Counted from the stretch's first letter, positions 11,028 through 22,411 are shown. The stretch is DNA of 64,000 bases from Leptasterias polaris (GCA_037783415.1 JAZGTN010000192.1:2170001-2234000), one strand, 5' to 3'. Numbers and translations: made by a program. Notes: generated by a model from the sequence alone, not told the origin.

Positions 11028-11375
11028 AGGCCCTGTACACTATTGGTAAGATCGAAAAACACAAATGTTTACAGATTCACACATAACTTACATGATTTAA
11101 AGTAAGTAATGGTAGAAAGGGTTCCTTAAAATATTTCTGCCTAAAATGCTATCGTTTCTGAGAAATGAGTAAAACAATAGTTTTTATCGCGCGCGATAAT
11201 AAACTCGATGTTTGAAAAACAGAAAACACATAAGGTCTCTATTCACTAGTGACCTCGATGACCAATTGAGCTCAAATTTTCACAGGTTTGTTATTTCATG
11301 TATGTGGTTGATTACACAAAACTTGAACACTGTCTGTGATTATTTTGTCAGCTCTGCCAATCCTGTATAATACCT
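11028..11375 (+). mobile_element. Family A TTAA MITE, copy 1
   Basis: 348 bp, bounded by TTAA at 11024-11027 and 11376-11379. It begins AGGCCCTGTACACTATTGG and ends CCAATCCTGTATAATACCT, giving imperfect inverted termini with AGG...CCT ends. No coding capacity. The centre holds a perfect 16-bp palindrome (11184-11199). Copies 13590-13944 (reverse) and 17833-18187 are nearly identical along their length. Confidence 0.8.
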
Positions 11376-12659
11376 TTAACCCTAGCCCTGGGGTAAGGTT
11401 AATTTTAGTTTTGGGATGAAAACAAACAAGCAAACAAGCATCCACTCAAACAAGCAATAGTGAACAGTTTTAGTTTACATTGTAGCTACATATGTATGGA
11501 ACACGATGTTATGATGTACATGTACATTATAGCATTTAGATTTATGTTTTACTGTGTGAATGCCTCTGATCACTTTGCTCCAATTTCTTCCCCTCATTTT
11601 TAGCTCTTAATGCCTTTTGATGAGTGACCTTATAAAAATGTCAAAATGGAATAAAATTGCATAATCACTTTATTCGCAGGGAGAAAAATGTCTTATGGCA
11701 GAACTTTACAGAGTTTCTATTAATCTTGTTGCAATGACGCTGAGATTTACATGTATCTCAAACAAGTGTGTGCGGTGTTGTGTGTCACTTGCCAGCAGAA
11801 AACAATTGCAAGTAAACAGTACATGCAAAAGCTTTTCTTACGATTTTCAATTCTTAAAAATAGAAACCCTTATAAGTAGCGCTTCCATAAGCGGGAAAAT
11901 ATATTGATTTAAGAATTTTGTCCTTGAATATCTCCAAATGATGTTTCTACCTAAACGCGGGAGCCCCCGCTGCTACTACGCCAGTGATGTGCCCTTGCAA
12001 TAACCACACAGTTTGGTGTCATGTGTATGTGGTATGTGCATGGTTGACAGTTTTGAGTTGTCTCTACCCTGTACTCTAACAGTAGTCGTGAGCAAGATTG
12101 CGATATGCCTTTTAATGAGGTAGCTGTCACTGAGCGAAGGACATGAGATTGAATTTATTGAAGACATCTTGGAAATATTTTGTTGTCTTGGATATGTACA
12201 TATTGATGTACAGGTTGCAATCTGGATTGAACGGCTCAGGGAAGTGTTGGGAATCTGTGAGTACCTGTGTACATTTGTAAAATAATGCAGAGTGATAGGC
12301 CTATGTTTTATTTAGTAGTACTGTATTTGTATCAAGATTACTTTAGTGTGTCTTGCTGATTGATGTACTTGTTATTTTGAACTTTTATGTAAAGTGTTCA
12401 GGAGCGGTTGGATATGAAGCTATAATTGAGGGCCCAAAATGATCAGCAGTGCTGGATGGGTCACCCTCGTTAAAGATGGTTTTAAATAATTTAATTAATT
12501 AACTAATTAATAAACACAGTCAACTCTCGTTAAAAGAAGATCGCTGGGACTCGCCAAAATTTAATGAGACCTCAAATCTTTGCAAAACAAAATTACAAGG
12601 CAATGAAAGTATAGCTGAACACATTCAATCGTTAACCAGAAATCGGCGAGACACCAGTC

Positions 12660-12770
12660 ATAGGCAGTGTACACTATTCTTTATTTTGGCTGGTAACCCG
12701 TTTCTGCTAAACAAGACGTTGCTGTGCTTAGCCAATTATGCTGTGCTTCATTTTATTGGACCCCAGGTCT
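12660..12770 (+). mobile_element. Family F MITE fragment
   Basis: Contains TTTTGGCTGGTAACCCGTTT, CTGCTAAACAAGACG and GTGCTTAGCC, matching the right half of family F. The left half is missing. Confidence 0.45.
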
Positions 12771-12912
12771 ATTGGAAATCCTAAAAGCTCAAACTAGCTC
12801 AATGCATCTCCCATGGGTTTTCTGTTAGTCGTTGATACTAAACTTTAAGTGGGGATGGCTTTAACATTGGAATTACACTTGGCCAACAGGCTACTGCAGT
12901 TGGCATCGTTAA

Positions 12913-13365
12913 AGGGAGGGTATACCTTTGTTAATGACTCCAAAAAATAACGACCATAACAAATTCCTTGGCAAGAAGCACTGCAGCTGTTGATAATGTG
13001 TAACTTTTTGAGAAACAATTCCCTTCAAAGGAATGTGGTTTTAGAGAGAGGGTTTCAAAAACATTTCAACCTCATGAAACGTTTTTCATATTGTGTAATG
13101 TTGTTGTGTAAAAAGATATCAGGTTTTATGCCCCCAAAATAGAAACTGAGAAACGTTAATGTCAGAAACGCTTCTCAGATTGTGTATTCCGAAAGGGATT
13201 ATTCTTCATGCATGGACATATTCGGTCCAGATTTTCTGCGATATCTCAAAAACGTCACCACCTTTTGAAATGAAATTTTCACAGTTTAGTTTTATTGTAT
13301 ATATCTACATTTATATAGGATTAAAATAATCGAGCGGTTCCAAAAACCTAAGGTATACTATGCCT
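12913..13365 (+). mobile_element. Composite family C/H TTAA MITE
   Basis: Left end AGGGAGGGTATACC after TTAA (12909-12912); right end GTATACTATGCCT followed by CTAA, a one-base decay of TTAA. The first part carries family H features (GCAGCTGTTGATAATGTGTA, ACTTTTTGAGAAAC). The second part is family C (AAAAAGATATCAGGTTTTAT, TTCATGCATGGACATATTCG). At 453 bp it is about 95 bp longer than the plain family C copy at 25546-25903, consistent with a chimera or an insertion. Confidence 0.6.
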
Positions 13366-13589
13366 CTAAAGTAACACTCATTTATGTATGAAGAAATTGC
13401 CACAGCATTATAAGCTGTCTTATAGTCAATGTCTGATCATCAAGACTCATGTTGAGAAGCCTGGATTTCTTCAAAAGTAATACTTACCTGGGAGACCTTT
13501 ATGGTGTACACGCTATTAGTAATTATCTTAGGTATAATAGACGTTAATTTTGCTGGAGGATAAAGAATATCATTAGGTTTTACCCTTAA

Positions 13590-13944
13590 AGGTATTATAC
13601 AGGATTGGCAGAGCTGACAAAATAATCACAGACAGTGTTCATGTTTTGTGTAATCAACCACATACATGAAATAACAAACCTGTGAAAATTTGAGCTCAAT
13701 TGGTCATCGAGGTCACGAGAAAATAGTGAAAAGAGACCTTATGTGTTTTCTGTTTTTCAAACATGGAGTTTATTATCGCGCGCGATAAAAACTATTGTTT
13801 TACTCATTTCTCAGAAACGATAGCATTTCAGGCAGAAATATTTTAAGGAACCCTTTCTACTATTACATACTTTAAATCATGTAAGTTATGTGTGAATCTG
13901 TGAACATTTGTGTTTTTCGATCTTACCAATAGTGTACAGGGCCT
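13590..13944 (-). mobile_element. Family A TTAA MITE, copy 2 (reverse)
   Basis: Reverse-complement copy of 11028-11375, 355 bp, flanked by TTAA at 13586-13589 and 13945-13948. It keeps the central 16-bp palindrome at 13773-13788. Together with copy 1 it forms a pair of facing elements about 2.2 kb apart. Confidence 0.8.
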
Positions 13945-13957
13945 TTAAACCAACATG

Positions 13958-14080
13958 ACCAATGTGTATTAAGCACTGTATACTCAGTACTTTCCTGAGT
14001 TCTGTGATTTGCCTGTGGATTTTTTTCGCGGAACTCGGTGAAAGTACTGGGCATACAGTGCTTAATACACATCGGTGTAA
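13958..14080. repeat. Inverted pair of SINE E tails (hairpin)
   Basis: The left arm (GTATTAAGCACTGTATACTC, AGTACTTTCC) and right arm (GAAAGTACTGGGCATACAGT, GCTTAATACAC) are near-perfect inverted copies of about 47 bases around a short spacer. Both arms match the tail of family E SINEs (4240-4290, 38830-38870, 53360-53400). Confidence 0.65.
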
Positions 14081-14289
14081 GGGTAAAAACAAATTGCATT
14101 ATCTACATGTACGTTTAGTTGAGGAGAGATCACCGTGTATTGTTTAGTTGAAGGATACATGTACAAGTTAGTCGTTATGCTTGACAGTTATTTTTCTGAG
14201 TCAGTGTGTTTTTGTTTTGTATTCATTTTATGACACATCCAACAGCATGATAAATGATGAGTAGTAGAGAGTGAAAACATGTTCTGTTT

Positions 14290-14415
14290 TTAGATGTGGG
14301 AGGAAAACCCAAAATGGGGGAAAACCCACGTAATCAGGTAGGGACTGAAGACCCAATCCACATGCAAGGCTCCGGTCTGTGGCGGGATTCGAACCAGGGT
14401 CCATCAGTGAAAAAC
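14290..14415 (-). repeat. Decayed tRNA-box-containing repeat
   Basis: Has GGGATTCGAACCAGGGTCC, whose complement contains a box B-like GGTTCGAATCCC, preceded by GAAAACCCACG and AATCCACATGCAAGG. From memory this GGAAAACC...GAAAACCCACG arrangement recurs widely in marine invertebrate genomes as a SINE-like repeat. The open frames at 14228-14482 arise from it. Confidence 0.4.
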
Positions 14416-15587
14416 AGAGAACCAGTTTGTTTACAAAACTATTCAAATAGATTTTTAAAAACAAAAATGAGGAAATGATCATCGACTTCTAAGCGACTCT
14501 GACATTAGAACATGAATACAATTTTTGTCAGTTTGGTCTACAACATTCGAGTAAAGTAAACACAAATTTTCCCTTTTTAAATTGTTATTTTATTTGTTAT
14601 TTGTTTGTTTTATTCAAAGTATTGTTTGATTTCTACACATTGTACCAGGGTACCTGTATTTCCTTTAGACTGATTTGACTGCTTGGCCTGGTTCAGTTTA
14701 TTTTCTAATTCTAATCATCCACAGTTCAATGCGCTCCCTCAATAGTGGCCCGGCCTGGCCAAATGCCAGTGCAAATTCTCTCCAAGTCATCCAACTGGCC
14801 AACAGATTGATTTGCAAACTGACAAATGTCAAGCCGTCCGCCGTAAAACACTTTCTCCAGAGATTGTTGAATGGAGTCATAAAAATGAAAGTCTTTGAAA
14901 TGATAATGTTGACAATGCAATTTGACATCCATTGAAGATGTTAACCTTAACGACCCCAAATGCAAACAATTTATTTTTGATGAGGAATAATTAAAGCACT
15001 GGTTGACTTGTGAAAAGGTAGACAAGATGTCAAAGTTTAGCGCAAATCTTGCGTAACTTGTGGCAAAATGTATAGCAATTAGCAATGGAACTCCATTTTA
15101 TTTTTTGAGAAACCAGGCATAATATATACATAGCTTTCCAGGTTTAACAACAGACAGGTTTCTTTGTGTTGCAACAAAAATTCCAGATGTTAACGAAACA
15201 TGATTTTAAAAAAGAAAGAAATTTACTAATTTGAAGAAAACCAAACTGGAAAAATTGTCAAGAAAGTTAAATTAGGGGTTTGTGAAAAAAACAAACCACC
15301 CATTGAAAAGACTTATTTAAGTGATTAAAACCAAACATAAACATCAATAGATTTATTGCATAGGCTGAGGTCAAACAACAGAAATGTGCGCACATGTCTG
15401 CGCCATGTCTACAACTCTCAGCCAATGAGAGCTCTGCCTTTGTCCACAGCGAGGGCACTGTTCGTAGCGGCATCTAAGAAATATATTTTGCCATTGTCAT
15501 TTCAATGCTTCACTTTCTTTGGATAAATTGCAAAACCAAGTTTTGGGGTGATGATCTAATTTGATGAAGTTCCTACATATTGGTTGC

Positions 15588-15734
15588 TCTGTATGTCTGT
15601 ATGTCTGTATGTCTGCATGTCTGCATGTCTGCATGTCTGCATGTCTGTACATGTATGTCTGTATGTCTGTATGTCTGTATGTCTGTATGTCTGTATGTCT
15701 GTATGTCTGTATGTCTGTATGTCTGTATGTCTGT
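15588..15734 (+). repeat. Microsatellite, 8-bp unit TGTCTGTA
   Basis: About 18 units of TGTCTGTA with a block of TGTCTGCA variants in the middle and one interruption containing ACATGTA. Both strands stay open (Cys-Leu-Tyr-Val-type and Tyr-Arg-His-Thr-type repeats); these frames are repeat artefacts. Confidence 0.95.
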
Positions 15735-16189
15735 GGAAAACTAGATGATGGGAATGGAATTAGTCTTCTACTCAAATCCAATGATGCACTTTTCCTTTAA
15801 CCCAGGAAGGGCCTTTCCAGATGTGAGCTTAGCTTCTGATAAACCAAACGAAAGAAAAGTATCTGTGGATACCAGGAAGAAGTGAAATGACAGCTGCCTG
15901 TTTTTTAATCTGACCTATTTTTAGATGCATTTAACTGTTGAAGACCCACAAAAGGCTGCTGATTACAGCTGCAAAAGGTCGCTGTACAATTATACACCTT
16001 TGTGAACAATGAATCGAAGTCCTACACTAAATTTAATCATTGAGGAAGGAAATAATGCCGCAGCTATTGCTTGTACTCTATCGGGGATGTGTGAAAACAC
16101 AAAATGGTAGAGCAGAAAGAATAAATGTAAAGGGCACATCTTCATTTGACTCAAGGAAGGAGAAAGGTTGAGGTACTTGTAAGTCATCA

Positions 16190-16436
16190 GGCCCCAATTT
16201 CATGGCTCTGGTACCGTAAGCAAAGATATCAGCGCTGAGGGAAGCAGATAATTCTGCCCTTTTGTCAAGCGTATTTCACGGGTTAGCAGGGATTTTTTGC
16301 TTGTGCGCGTGCGTAGTCAACGTTTCTAGGGATTCTTCGCTTACACAGCTAGCGCAGAAATTAGGTGCTTGTAAGCGGAGAAAAGTGATTGTAAGCACAT
16401 AATTCGGTGGTAAGCAGAGCCATGAAATTGGGCCCT
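16190..16436. mobile_element. Palindromic GGGCCC MITE, copy 1
   Basis: About 245 bp whose ends are inverted copies: GGCCCCAATTTCATGGCTCT at the left and AGAGCCATGAAATTGGGCCC at the right. The interior is shared with 16914-17164 (GTATTTCACGGGTTAGCAGG, GATTTTTTGCTTGTGCGC, TTCGCTTACACAGCTAGCGC). Non-coding. Confidence 0.75.
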
Positions 16437-16738
16437 AAACTGTTTGTAAGACTCTAGCTAGTTTCTAATCAGTTTTTAAACCATTAGAGACCATAGCGGC
16501 TGGAAACAGCTTGTACCAAAATGCTCATAGCGGCCACGAAAAAGGTAGAAATTAAAGGTCATGACATAAGTTGACATTTTCCAATGCATAACATGCGTCT
16601 GTGAGGGCGCTACAACTTTGTTGGTAAATTAGCATTACAAAGAAAGTGGTATGCAACAATGGTGGTCAGTGGATGAATGTACATGTATGTAAAGGAACTA
16701 ATAAACAAGAAATAAGGGGGTGTTCTGATCCGTCACAT

Positions 16739-16919
16739 ATAGGGCCCATCGTTTCCTGGATCTGCTTCAGCAAAAGTGAGCAGGATACAGTCACAGATTG
16801 TACATGTGACATGATGTTTTGGTTAGTAACCCTATTCTGGTAAGCATAATCTTTCTGGTGCTTACATGTTGTAGCTTCTTTTTGTATTCAGCAGCTCTAT
16901 GAGATTGGGCCCTGGGCCC
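16739..16919 (+). mobile_element. Family F MITE copy
   Basis: Left end ATAGGGCCCATCG; right end GCAGCTCTATGAGATTGGGC. Interior GGATACAGTCACAGATTGTA, TTGGTTAGTAACC. Its right terminus abuts the left terminus of the palindromic MITE at 16914, so the two share the GGGCCC junction. Confidence 0.6.
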
Positions 16920-17164
16920 AATTTCATGGCTCTGCTTACTGTAAGCAAAGAATTGGCGCTTACGGAAGCAGGGAATTCCGCGCTTACATCAAGCGTATTT
17001 CACGGGTTAGCAGGGATTTTTTGCTTGTGCGCTTGCGTAGTCCACGTTACTAGGCATTCTTCGCTTACACAGCTAGCGCAGAAATTGGGCGCTTGCTCGG
17101 TAAGCGTAGAATGGTGATCGCAAGCGCAGAATTCGTCGGTAAACAGAGCCATGAAATTAGCCCG
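16914..17164. mobile_element. Palindromic GGGCCC MITE, copy 2
   Basis: Second copy of the element at 16190-16436, about 250 bp, with ends GGGCCCAATTTCATGGCTCT and CAGAGCCATGAAATTAGCCC. The two copies are in the same orientation about 480 bp apart with a family F copy between them. Confidence 0.75.
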
Positions 17165-17639
17165 GTGTTTGACAACTACCAATGTTGGCTGCATGTTTTA
17201 AAGAAAAGGTACAGGATTGGTAAATATTTAGAAAAAATATGATACGAATCAATCTGAAAGCTCGCTGATTGTACACATGTAGACTTGCTACCTGAAGCAA
17301 ACCCCTAGAGAAACAAGTCAAGAAAATATTACATGAAAGCCCCTACAATAAGCATCACTCATTTTGATTTGCTGCAATCAAAACATGCCCGAAAACAAAA
17401 CCCTTTGAGAAAGACTCCACTAGGGTCGAAACGTGGGGCCATTAAATATTTGTATTTTGCTTTGAAAATGAAGTCCCTGACAAAACATGGATTTGTTTTT
17501 GTTATTTTCACTAGAACGGTGCAACCTAAATTTGATGAATTTTTTTCAGCTTGCGTGGATGGAGTATTGATTCAGAACTAGACAAATGGCAGGACTGTCT
17601 GATACGTCATTCTTTTCAAAGCAAAGCATTTTTTCCCCC

Positions 17640-17755
17640 AAAGCAGCAAAGGGCACCTCAATGAGGAAATTGTAAATTTGTATGAGTATTTAAAAGGGCA
17701 CCAAGGCGATGACCAGGGGTAAAGAGCTTTCGTTACCTCCATGAAGTATCAGCCC
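17640..17755 (+). repeat. Family I repeat fragment
   Basis: Contains AGCAAAGGGCACCTCAATGA, AAAAGGGCACCAAGGCGATG and ACCAGGGGTAAAG, aligning with 4585-4705 and 2280-2465. Confidence 0.45.
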
Positions 17756-17764
17756 CCGAATGTC

Positions 17765-18425
17765 TCATGTCTCAAATTGGTAGTTTCCCAACATGTACAT
17801 GAAATAACAAACCTGTGAAAGTTTAAGCTTAAAGGCCCTGTACACTATTGGTAAGATCGAAAAACACAAATGTTCACAGATTCACACATAACTTACATGA
17901 TTTAAAGTAAGTAATGGTAGAATGAGTTCCTTAAAATATTTCTGCCTAAAATGCTATCGTTTCTGAGAAATGAGTAAAACAATAGTTGTTATCGCACGCG
18001 ATAATAAACTCGATGTTTGAAAAACAGAAAACACATAAGGTCTCTTTTCACTATTTTCTCGTGAACTCGATGACCAATTGAGCTCAAATTTTCACAGGTT
18101 TGTTATTTCATGTATGTGGTTGATTACACAAAACATGAACACTGTCTGTGATTATTTTGTCAGCTCTGCCAATCCTGTATAATACCTTTAATCGGTCATT
18201 GGAGTCACAAGAAAACAAATTGGAAAAAAAATAAAATGTTTGTCCCCTTTTTTTTAAACAAATTGAGTTTTTGACATCAATTTTTATTTTACTTTTTTTA
18301 TTTCTCAAAAACTATTGTAATTCAAGCAAAAATATTTCAAAGGTAGTTTCCCACCATGGCTAACTTTATACCATGTACGTTGGGTGCAACTCTTTTTTTC
18401 TCTGACCAATGTTACAAACACCCTT
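17765..18425 (-). mobile_element. Family G MITE split by a family A insertion
   Basis: 17765-17832 (TGAAATAACAAACCTGTGAA, AGTTTAAGC) and 18188-18425 (TCGGTCATTGGAGTCACAAG ... ACACCCTTTAAAG) join into one family G element when 17833-18187 is removed. Uninterrupted relatives are at 35930-36250, 44870-45185 and 51630-51915; the reverse complement at 45090-45125 reads straight through the junction. Confidence 0.7.
17833..18187 (+). mobile_element. Family A TTAA MITE, copy 3 (nested)
   Basis: 355-bp copy flanked by TTAA at 17829-17832 and 18188-18191, inserted inside a family G element. The central palindrome has one change (TTATCGCACGCGATAA). The nesting gives direct evidence for the TTAA duplication and the element boundaries. 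Confidence 0.85.
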
Positions 18426-18764
18426 TAAAGTAGATCTGTAACTCCACGCTACACATCCTATCTTAATATCACATGTGGAGAGGGAATTTGCCTCCCCAGC
18501 AGGCTTGGTGTTAAATTGTCATTCTGGCAAATTGTCACTGCAGTGTTCACAGTCATTTAGGTTGGACTATCAATCATTCAGAGTCGCAAGTGTTGATGCT
18601 ATTAAATACATTATTTGTGTTGTGGAAGAGTGAACTCATTGCGATTCTCTAGTTTTAGAACCAACCTGTGAAAATTTCATTAAGTTAGGTGGTCTCATTT
18701 GAAGGTATTAAACATGATGTACACGTTTATACATGTAGCACAGTGGCGCGGGTTTGTGCTGTAA

Positions 18765-18786
18765 GGACAAGACAAGACAAGACAAG
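18765..18786 (+). repeat. (ACAAG)n microsatellite
   Basis: Four perfect ACAAG/GACAA pentamers. Confidence 0.85.
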
Positions 18787-18964
18787 ATTGGTTAGGATAA
18801 AACATTGTTTAGTTTGAAAGTTTACTGCTTATGAAGTTCATACTAGCTCATTTTAAATGTTGCAATCGACGCCAGTGATTTTGTGGGGTCTTCCAATGCT
18901 GTTTTCTCAACTTTGACAGTGTTAAACACAAACACAAATTTCTGGAGGCAGGCACTGGTATGAA

Positions 18965-19065
18965 TTTTTATATAAACACAGATATTGACAAAATTTGGAG
19001 AGCGCCGGCATGTTAAACTGGAGGTCAAATCCTGCACTCGTAAATTGTTCCTATTTTCTGCTTTA
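18965..19065 (+). repeat. SINE S fragment
   Basis: Shares the leader CAGATATTGACAAAATTTGG and GCGCCGGCATGTTAAACTGG with 38600-38745, followed by GGTCAAATCCTGC (decayed box B). No tail. Confidence 0.45.
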
Positions 19066-19599
19066 TGAAGTTGGGCCCAGATCTGTGAAGTGACAATTGG
19101 GCCCTGGTGTTTTTGTTTTTCTTTATCTTTGGTTTTTGTGCCTTTATTTATATTCAAATCCATAGGTTGCCTCTGCTACTCTTGCTTTAGAAATCTTATG
19201 CCTACACCCTTGGTTATGTTCCTTATTGTATGCGTAACAGTTCAATGACATCTTTATTGAATAATTTCAAGATATGCTCCACGAAAACTACATGTAGTCT
19301 GTTCCAAAGAATGTACCATATCCAAAAGCAATGCCCTGTACCATCCCGTTGAAAAAATGTGTACATTTCTTTTTCAGATACGCTTATGTTTGTGCTCACC
19401 CAGCATGACCAGAGTGTGGTGAATATTTTGCACAAGCCTGGCGCACGCCTCCCGCTCGGCATGCATTCCAGAAAAATTATAGAAATTTGTCATCTAAGAC
19501 AGGGTACCCTGCGATGCTAACCCTGGTCTACCCATATCCAGTAGCATTCACTCTAATCACGTTAACAATCTCCCCATTCTTCCCATTGCAGTTGATCGC

Positions 19600-19712
19600 G
19601 ACCATTAACCTAGATCACATGTAGCCGGGTAAGGAGGGAAAGAACAAAAACATTCAAGAGAGACGGCGTTGTTGTGTCGGATCGCTGAAGAGTGAGCAAG
19701 CTAACAACAATC
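19600..19712 (+). promoter_or_regulatory. Possible promoter/5'UTR of exon A
   Basis: Locally CpG-richer sequence (GATCGCGACC, AGCCGGG, GACGGCG, TCGGATCGC) directly upstream of the candidate start codon at 19713. No TATA box in the usual position is evident. Inferred only from position and composition. Confidence 0.25.
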
Positions 19713-19823
19713 ATGGACTTACCGATGGGAATTCATGACCTGTTTGTGCAGATTTCGCACGGTGATTCGGCAGCTGCACTTCCACTGATACAGAGACTGC
19801 GTAACGTGGACTGCCGGGATGAG
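19713..19823 (+). CDS. Candidate first coding exon A (37 codons)
   Basis: ATG at 19713 opens a frame of exactly 37 codons that ends in GAG immediately followed by a donor GTATGT at 19824 (phase 0). The peptide begins MDLPMGIHDLFVQISHGD and ends RNVDCRDE; composition is balanced and amphipathic, unlike the repeat-derived frames nearby. The continuation past the donor runs only to about 19886. No family is recognised; the helical ISHGDSAAALPLIQRL stretch could be the N-cap of an ankyrin-type or helical repeat, a guess only. If real, the partner exons lie downstream across a long repeat-filled intron; the acceptor at 25266 would be a possible but unproven partner. Confidence 0.45.
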
Positions 19824-19829
19824 GTATGT

Positions 19830-22060
19830 TGGAGAATTTGTCTTCTCATTACAGTGTACTTTCATTCACTCAAACTTCCGCTTTAAGACTTCCTTCCCCC
19901 ATTTTCTTTGCCGTGTTTGACTTCTTGAGAGAGCAGCTAGGCCTAGACTACTGTGTTGTAGATCAGGACCAAATACCAAAGTGCTACTGAGGGACTGGCC
20001 ATAACCTTTAACGTCAGTACTGGGAACGCTACCTGATCGGGGGTTGGAGTTGGGGGCGTGTCCAAGCATCTTTTGGACACCCTGTTGTCAGTTTGGCAAC
20101 CTTTTATCTGTCATGGCTCGGCGGAATTTCTGGGACATTGCACCCACCTTTTTAAAAAGTAGCTATTTTGGTGTCCCCCCCCCCCAGCCCCACCCCACAT
20201 TTTCTTTAACAAATAATAAGTGGAGGGCACCTTTCTTTGGCACAAAATTGGCCACTGCTCAAGATGGTGTACAATGATTGTTCTAGTGAGATTCATACCC
20301 AGGTACCATAGTACAAGGAAATGACTAATTGCTACGACCACTCTAACAATTGTTGCATCTGCATGCATCTGGGAATAGCCGTTTTTTTTGTCTTTTCATT
20401 CTGTGTCATCCAAAAGTTCTGTATCATCCAAAAGTAAAGAACATGATTTGACAGGGGGAAAAAGGAGCAATGGATAGACTGCTTGCCTTCCAGTCTCAAT
20501 GTGATTATTTTGTATTATTTTGTTTACCTACACATGTATGAAGAGTAATTCTTCATTACATTGTGCAGTGTGCAACCATGTATTAAATCTCTTTTGTTGG
20601 CTCTGAAAAGAGCCGGTGTGGTCTTGACATTTCGAACAGTATGCTCTGCTCTGCTCTGCTCTGCTCTGCTCGTCTTCAGGAGAAACTTCACCAAATTGGT
20701 TTATACTTCATTCAAATAGACCCTGGTAGTCCTGCTTTGGGACCTGTGAAAGTGCACCACTTTGTCTTCTATTCACATCAAATTGTACCCATGGTTCCCA
20801 AAAGGAAGTCAGAATGTACTCATGAGACTCACACATTGTATTGCGAAAGCGAATCAGAAGTCCTTGCGTCACAATGTGAAAAACAGCGTGCAGTGATTGT
20901 TAGCGTCATTTATAATGGCTTTGCATTAGCTTTCACCTGAAGTATGAACCTGGCTTATTAAGGATCAATTATGTAAAAAAAAAATCATATTTACTGTTTT
21001 GTAAAGCTCTAAAAGAGTACAATGTATTCTCATGTCTTACATGAGTTCTACTGTACTGAGATGTTGATGTTCCGAGAATTTTTCTTGTTCCAATTCCTCC
21101 AGAGGACTGAACAAACTGCTTTCACTTTTGTGGCAATGACTTCATAATTTCATACAGTCAGCACTTTAGCATCCTCACTGTTCAAATATTGAACACTTCT
21201 GATACATTAAACTGTCAGCAGGAGAGAAATTCACAACACTTGCCGTTTTGTTTAAATACTTGGGTTACTCTTTAAGTAACATTAGTGGTTGTGGAAAATC
21301 TAATTGTAGCATGTTTCTAAGAGAGACGAGTTGTGATTTGGGGAAATCCTTTTGTGGTTAGTTGAGGAAAAAATATGTGTAACTCAGAAGGAGCGTCCAT
21401 TGATTGTCATGATCGCACTTAAAAATAAGAAGTAGAACTACTCCAAAAGCATCTATCATCGTCTCGTATTTCACGATCAAGCAGGAACTAAGGCTACTGT
21501 GTGCAGTAATGTTTGCAGACTCAGCCCAATATACACAAATGTATCAAAAGTGACACACAATCCAAACAGAGAGGGTTGAAACGGCATCCAACGCGGTGAT
21601 AGAATCGATCTCTCTCTTGCCTCCCTGAGGTTTCCGGAAGACAGATGTTGTCGGCAGCTGGGACCAATTTCATCAAGCCGATAAGTAGAGAATTTTTCTT
21701 TGGCCAGTAAGCATTACATGTAGACAGTCTACCGGGCATACGATAAACTTGTGGAGTGGGAAGTTTAAGTTGGTAACCAAATGAGTCTGCCTACATTGTA
21801 GGTTCATAAGAAGTGTAGTCTTTTGGATAACAGTTTGTTTTTCACATGTAAGGCAACATAAACAATTTTGCATATATATGTTTGTCGTTGTGGATAAGTT
21901 GTTTTATTTGTGTAAAAGAAGGAAGATGGTCCAGTTCATAGACGTGTCAAAAGATATTGTGTATTCTTAAGTACAAAACATTTGTTTTTTTAAAATCATT
22001 TTTTAAATAAATATTAAATCTCTGTAAAGAGAACGCCTGCATTGAGTAATGCACATGAAA
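19830..22060. other. no recognisable gene; short simple repeats
   Basis: Candidate intronic sequence. It holds a C run at 20177, a (CTCTG)n stretch at 20643-20671 and otherwise unique AT-rich DNA. The frames at 20641-20940 and 21521-21873 have no recognisable domains. Confidence 0.4.
20643..20671 (+). repeat. (CTCTG)n microsatellite
   Basis: Five consecutive CTCTG units followed by CTCGTC. Confidence 0.9.
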
Positions 22061-22074
22061 TAACCCTGTGTAGA

Positions 22075-22400
22075 TCATCTGACCTTTGTTTGCAAAATGA
22101 GTGACCTTGTACATTCCAGGGGCCTTTCTGGCAGGCAAGATACTGCCCTGGTCATGTGGGAAATTTCACCTTTTGTGTCATAATTTCCCACATGAGTCCA
22201 AGAGTTATAGAAATACATGTAACAGCTGAACATGTTTTGAGATGTGGCCCCCTTTCTTCATATTAAAAGTTGGTTAATATCAGACTGCAATTTCCACAAA
22301 ATGTAAGATTGAAAGTTTCCTTTCTTTGAGCTGTGTACAAGAAGTCCAGGCTCGGTGGTTTGTTTGTAAACATGTGATGTCACATGTTATATGGTCTGTA
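22075..22400 (-). mobile_element. Family D MITE, reverse copy
   Basis: Reverse-complement relative of 52692-53050. Shared landmarks on this strand are CTGACCTTTGTTTGCAAA, CTTTTGTGTCATAATTT, AGTCCAGGCTCGGTGG and AACATGTGATGTCACATG. The right end is lost at the G-rich array. Confidence 0.6.
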
Positions 22401-22411
22401 CTCTTCGGAGT

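Noticed and set aside
13886..14147. Short frames over the family A end and SINE tails
   Set aside because: Entirely inside identified repeats.
15497..15800. Cys-rich and His/Thr-rich frames of 79-94 codons on both strands
   Set aside because: They are translations of the 8-bp microsatellite.
18738..18786. Second hAT terminus (CAGTGGCGCGGG)
   Set aside because: CAGTGGCG is a typical hAT start, but no matching inverted end or 8-bp duplication was found nearby.
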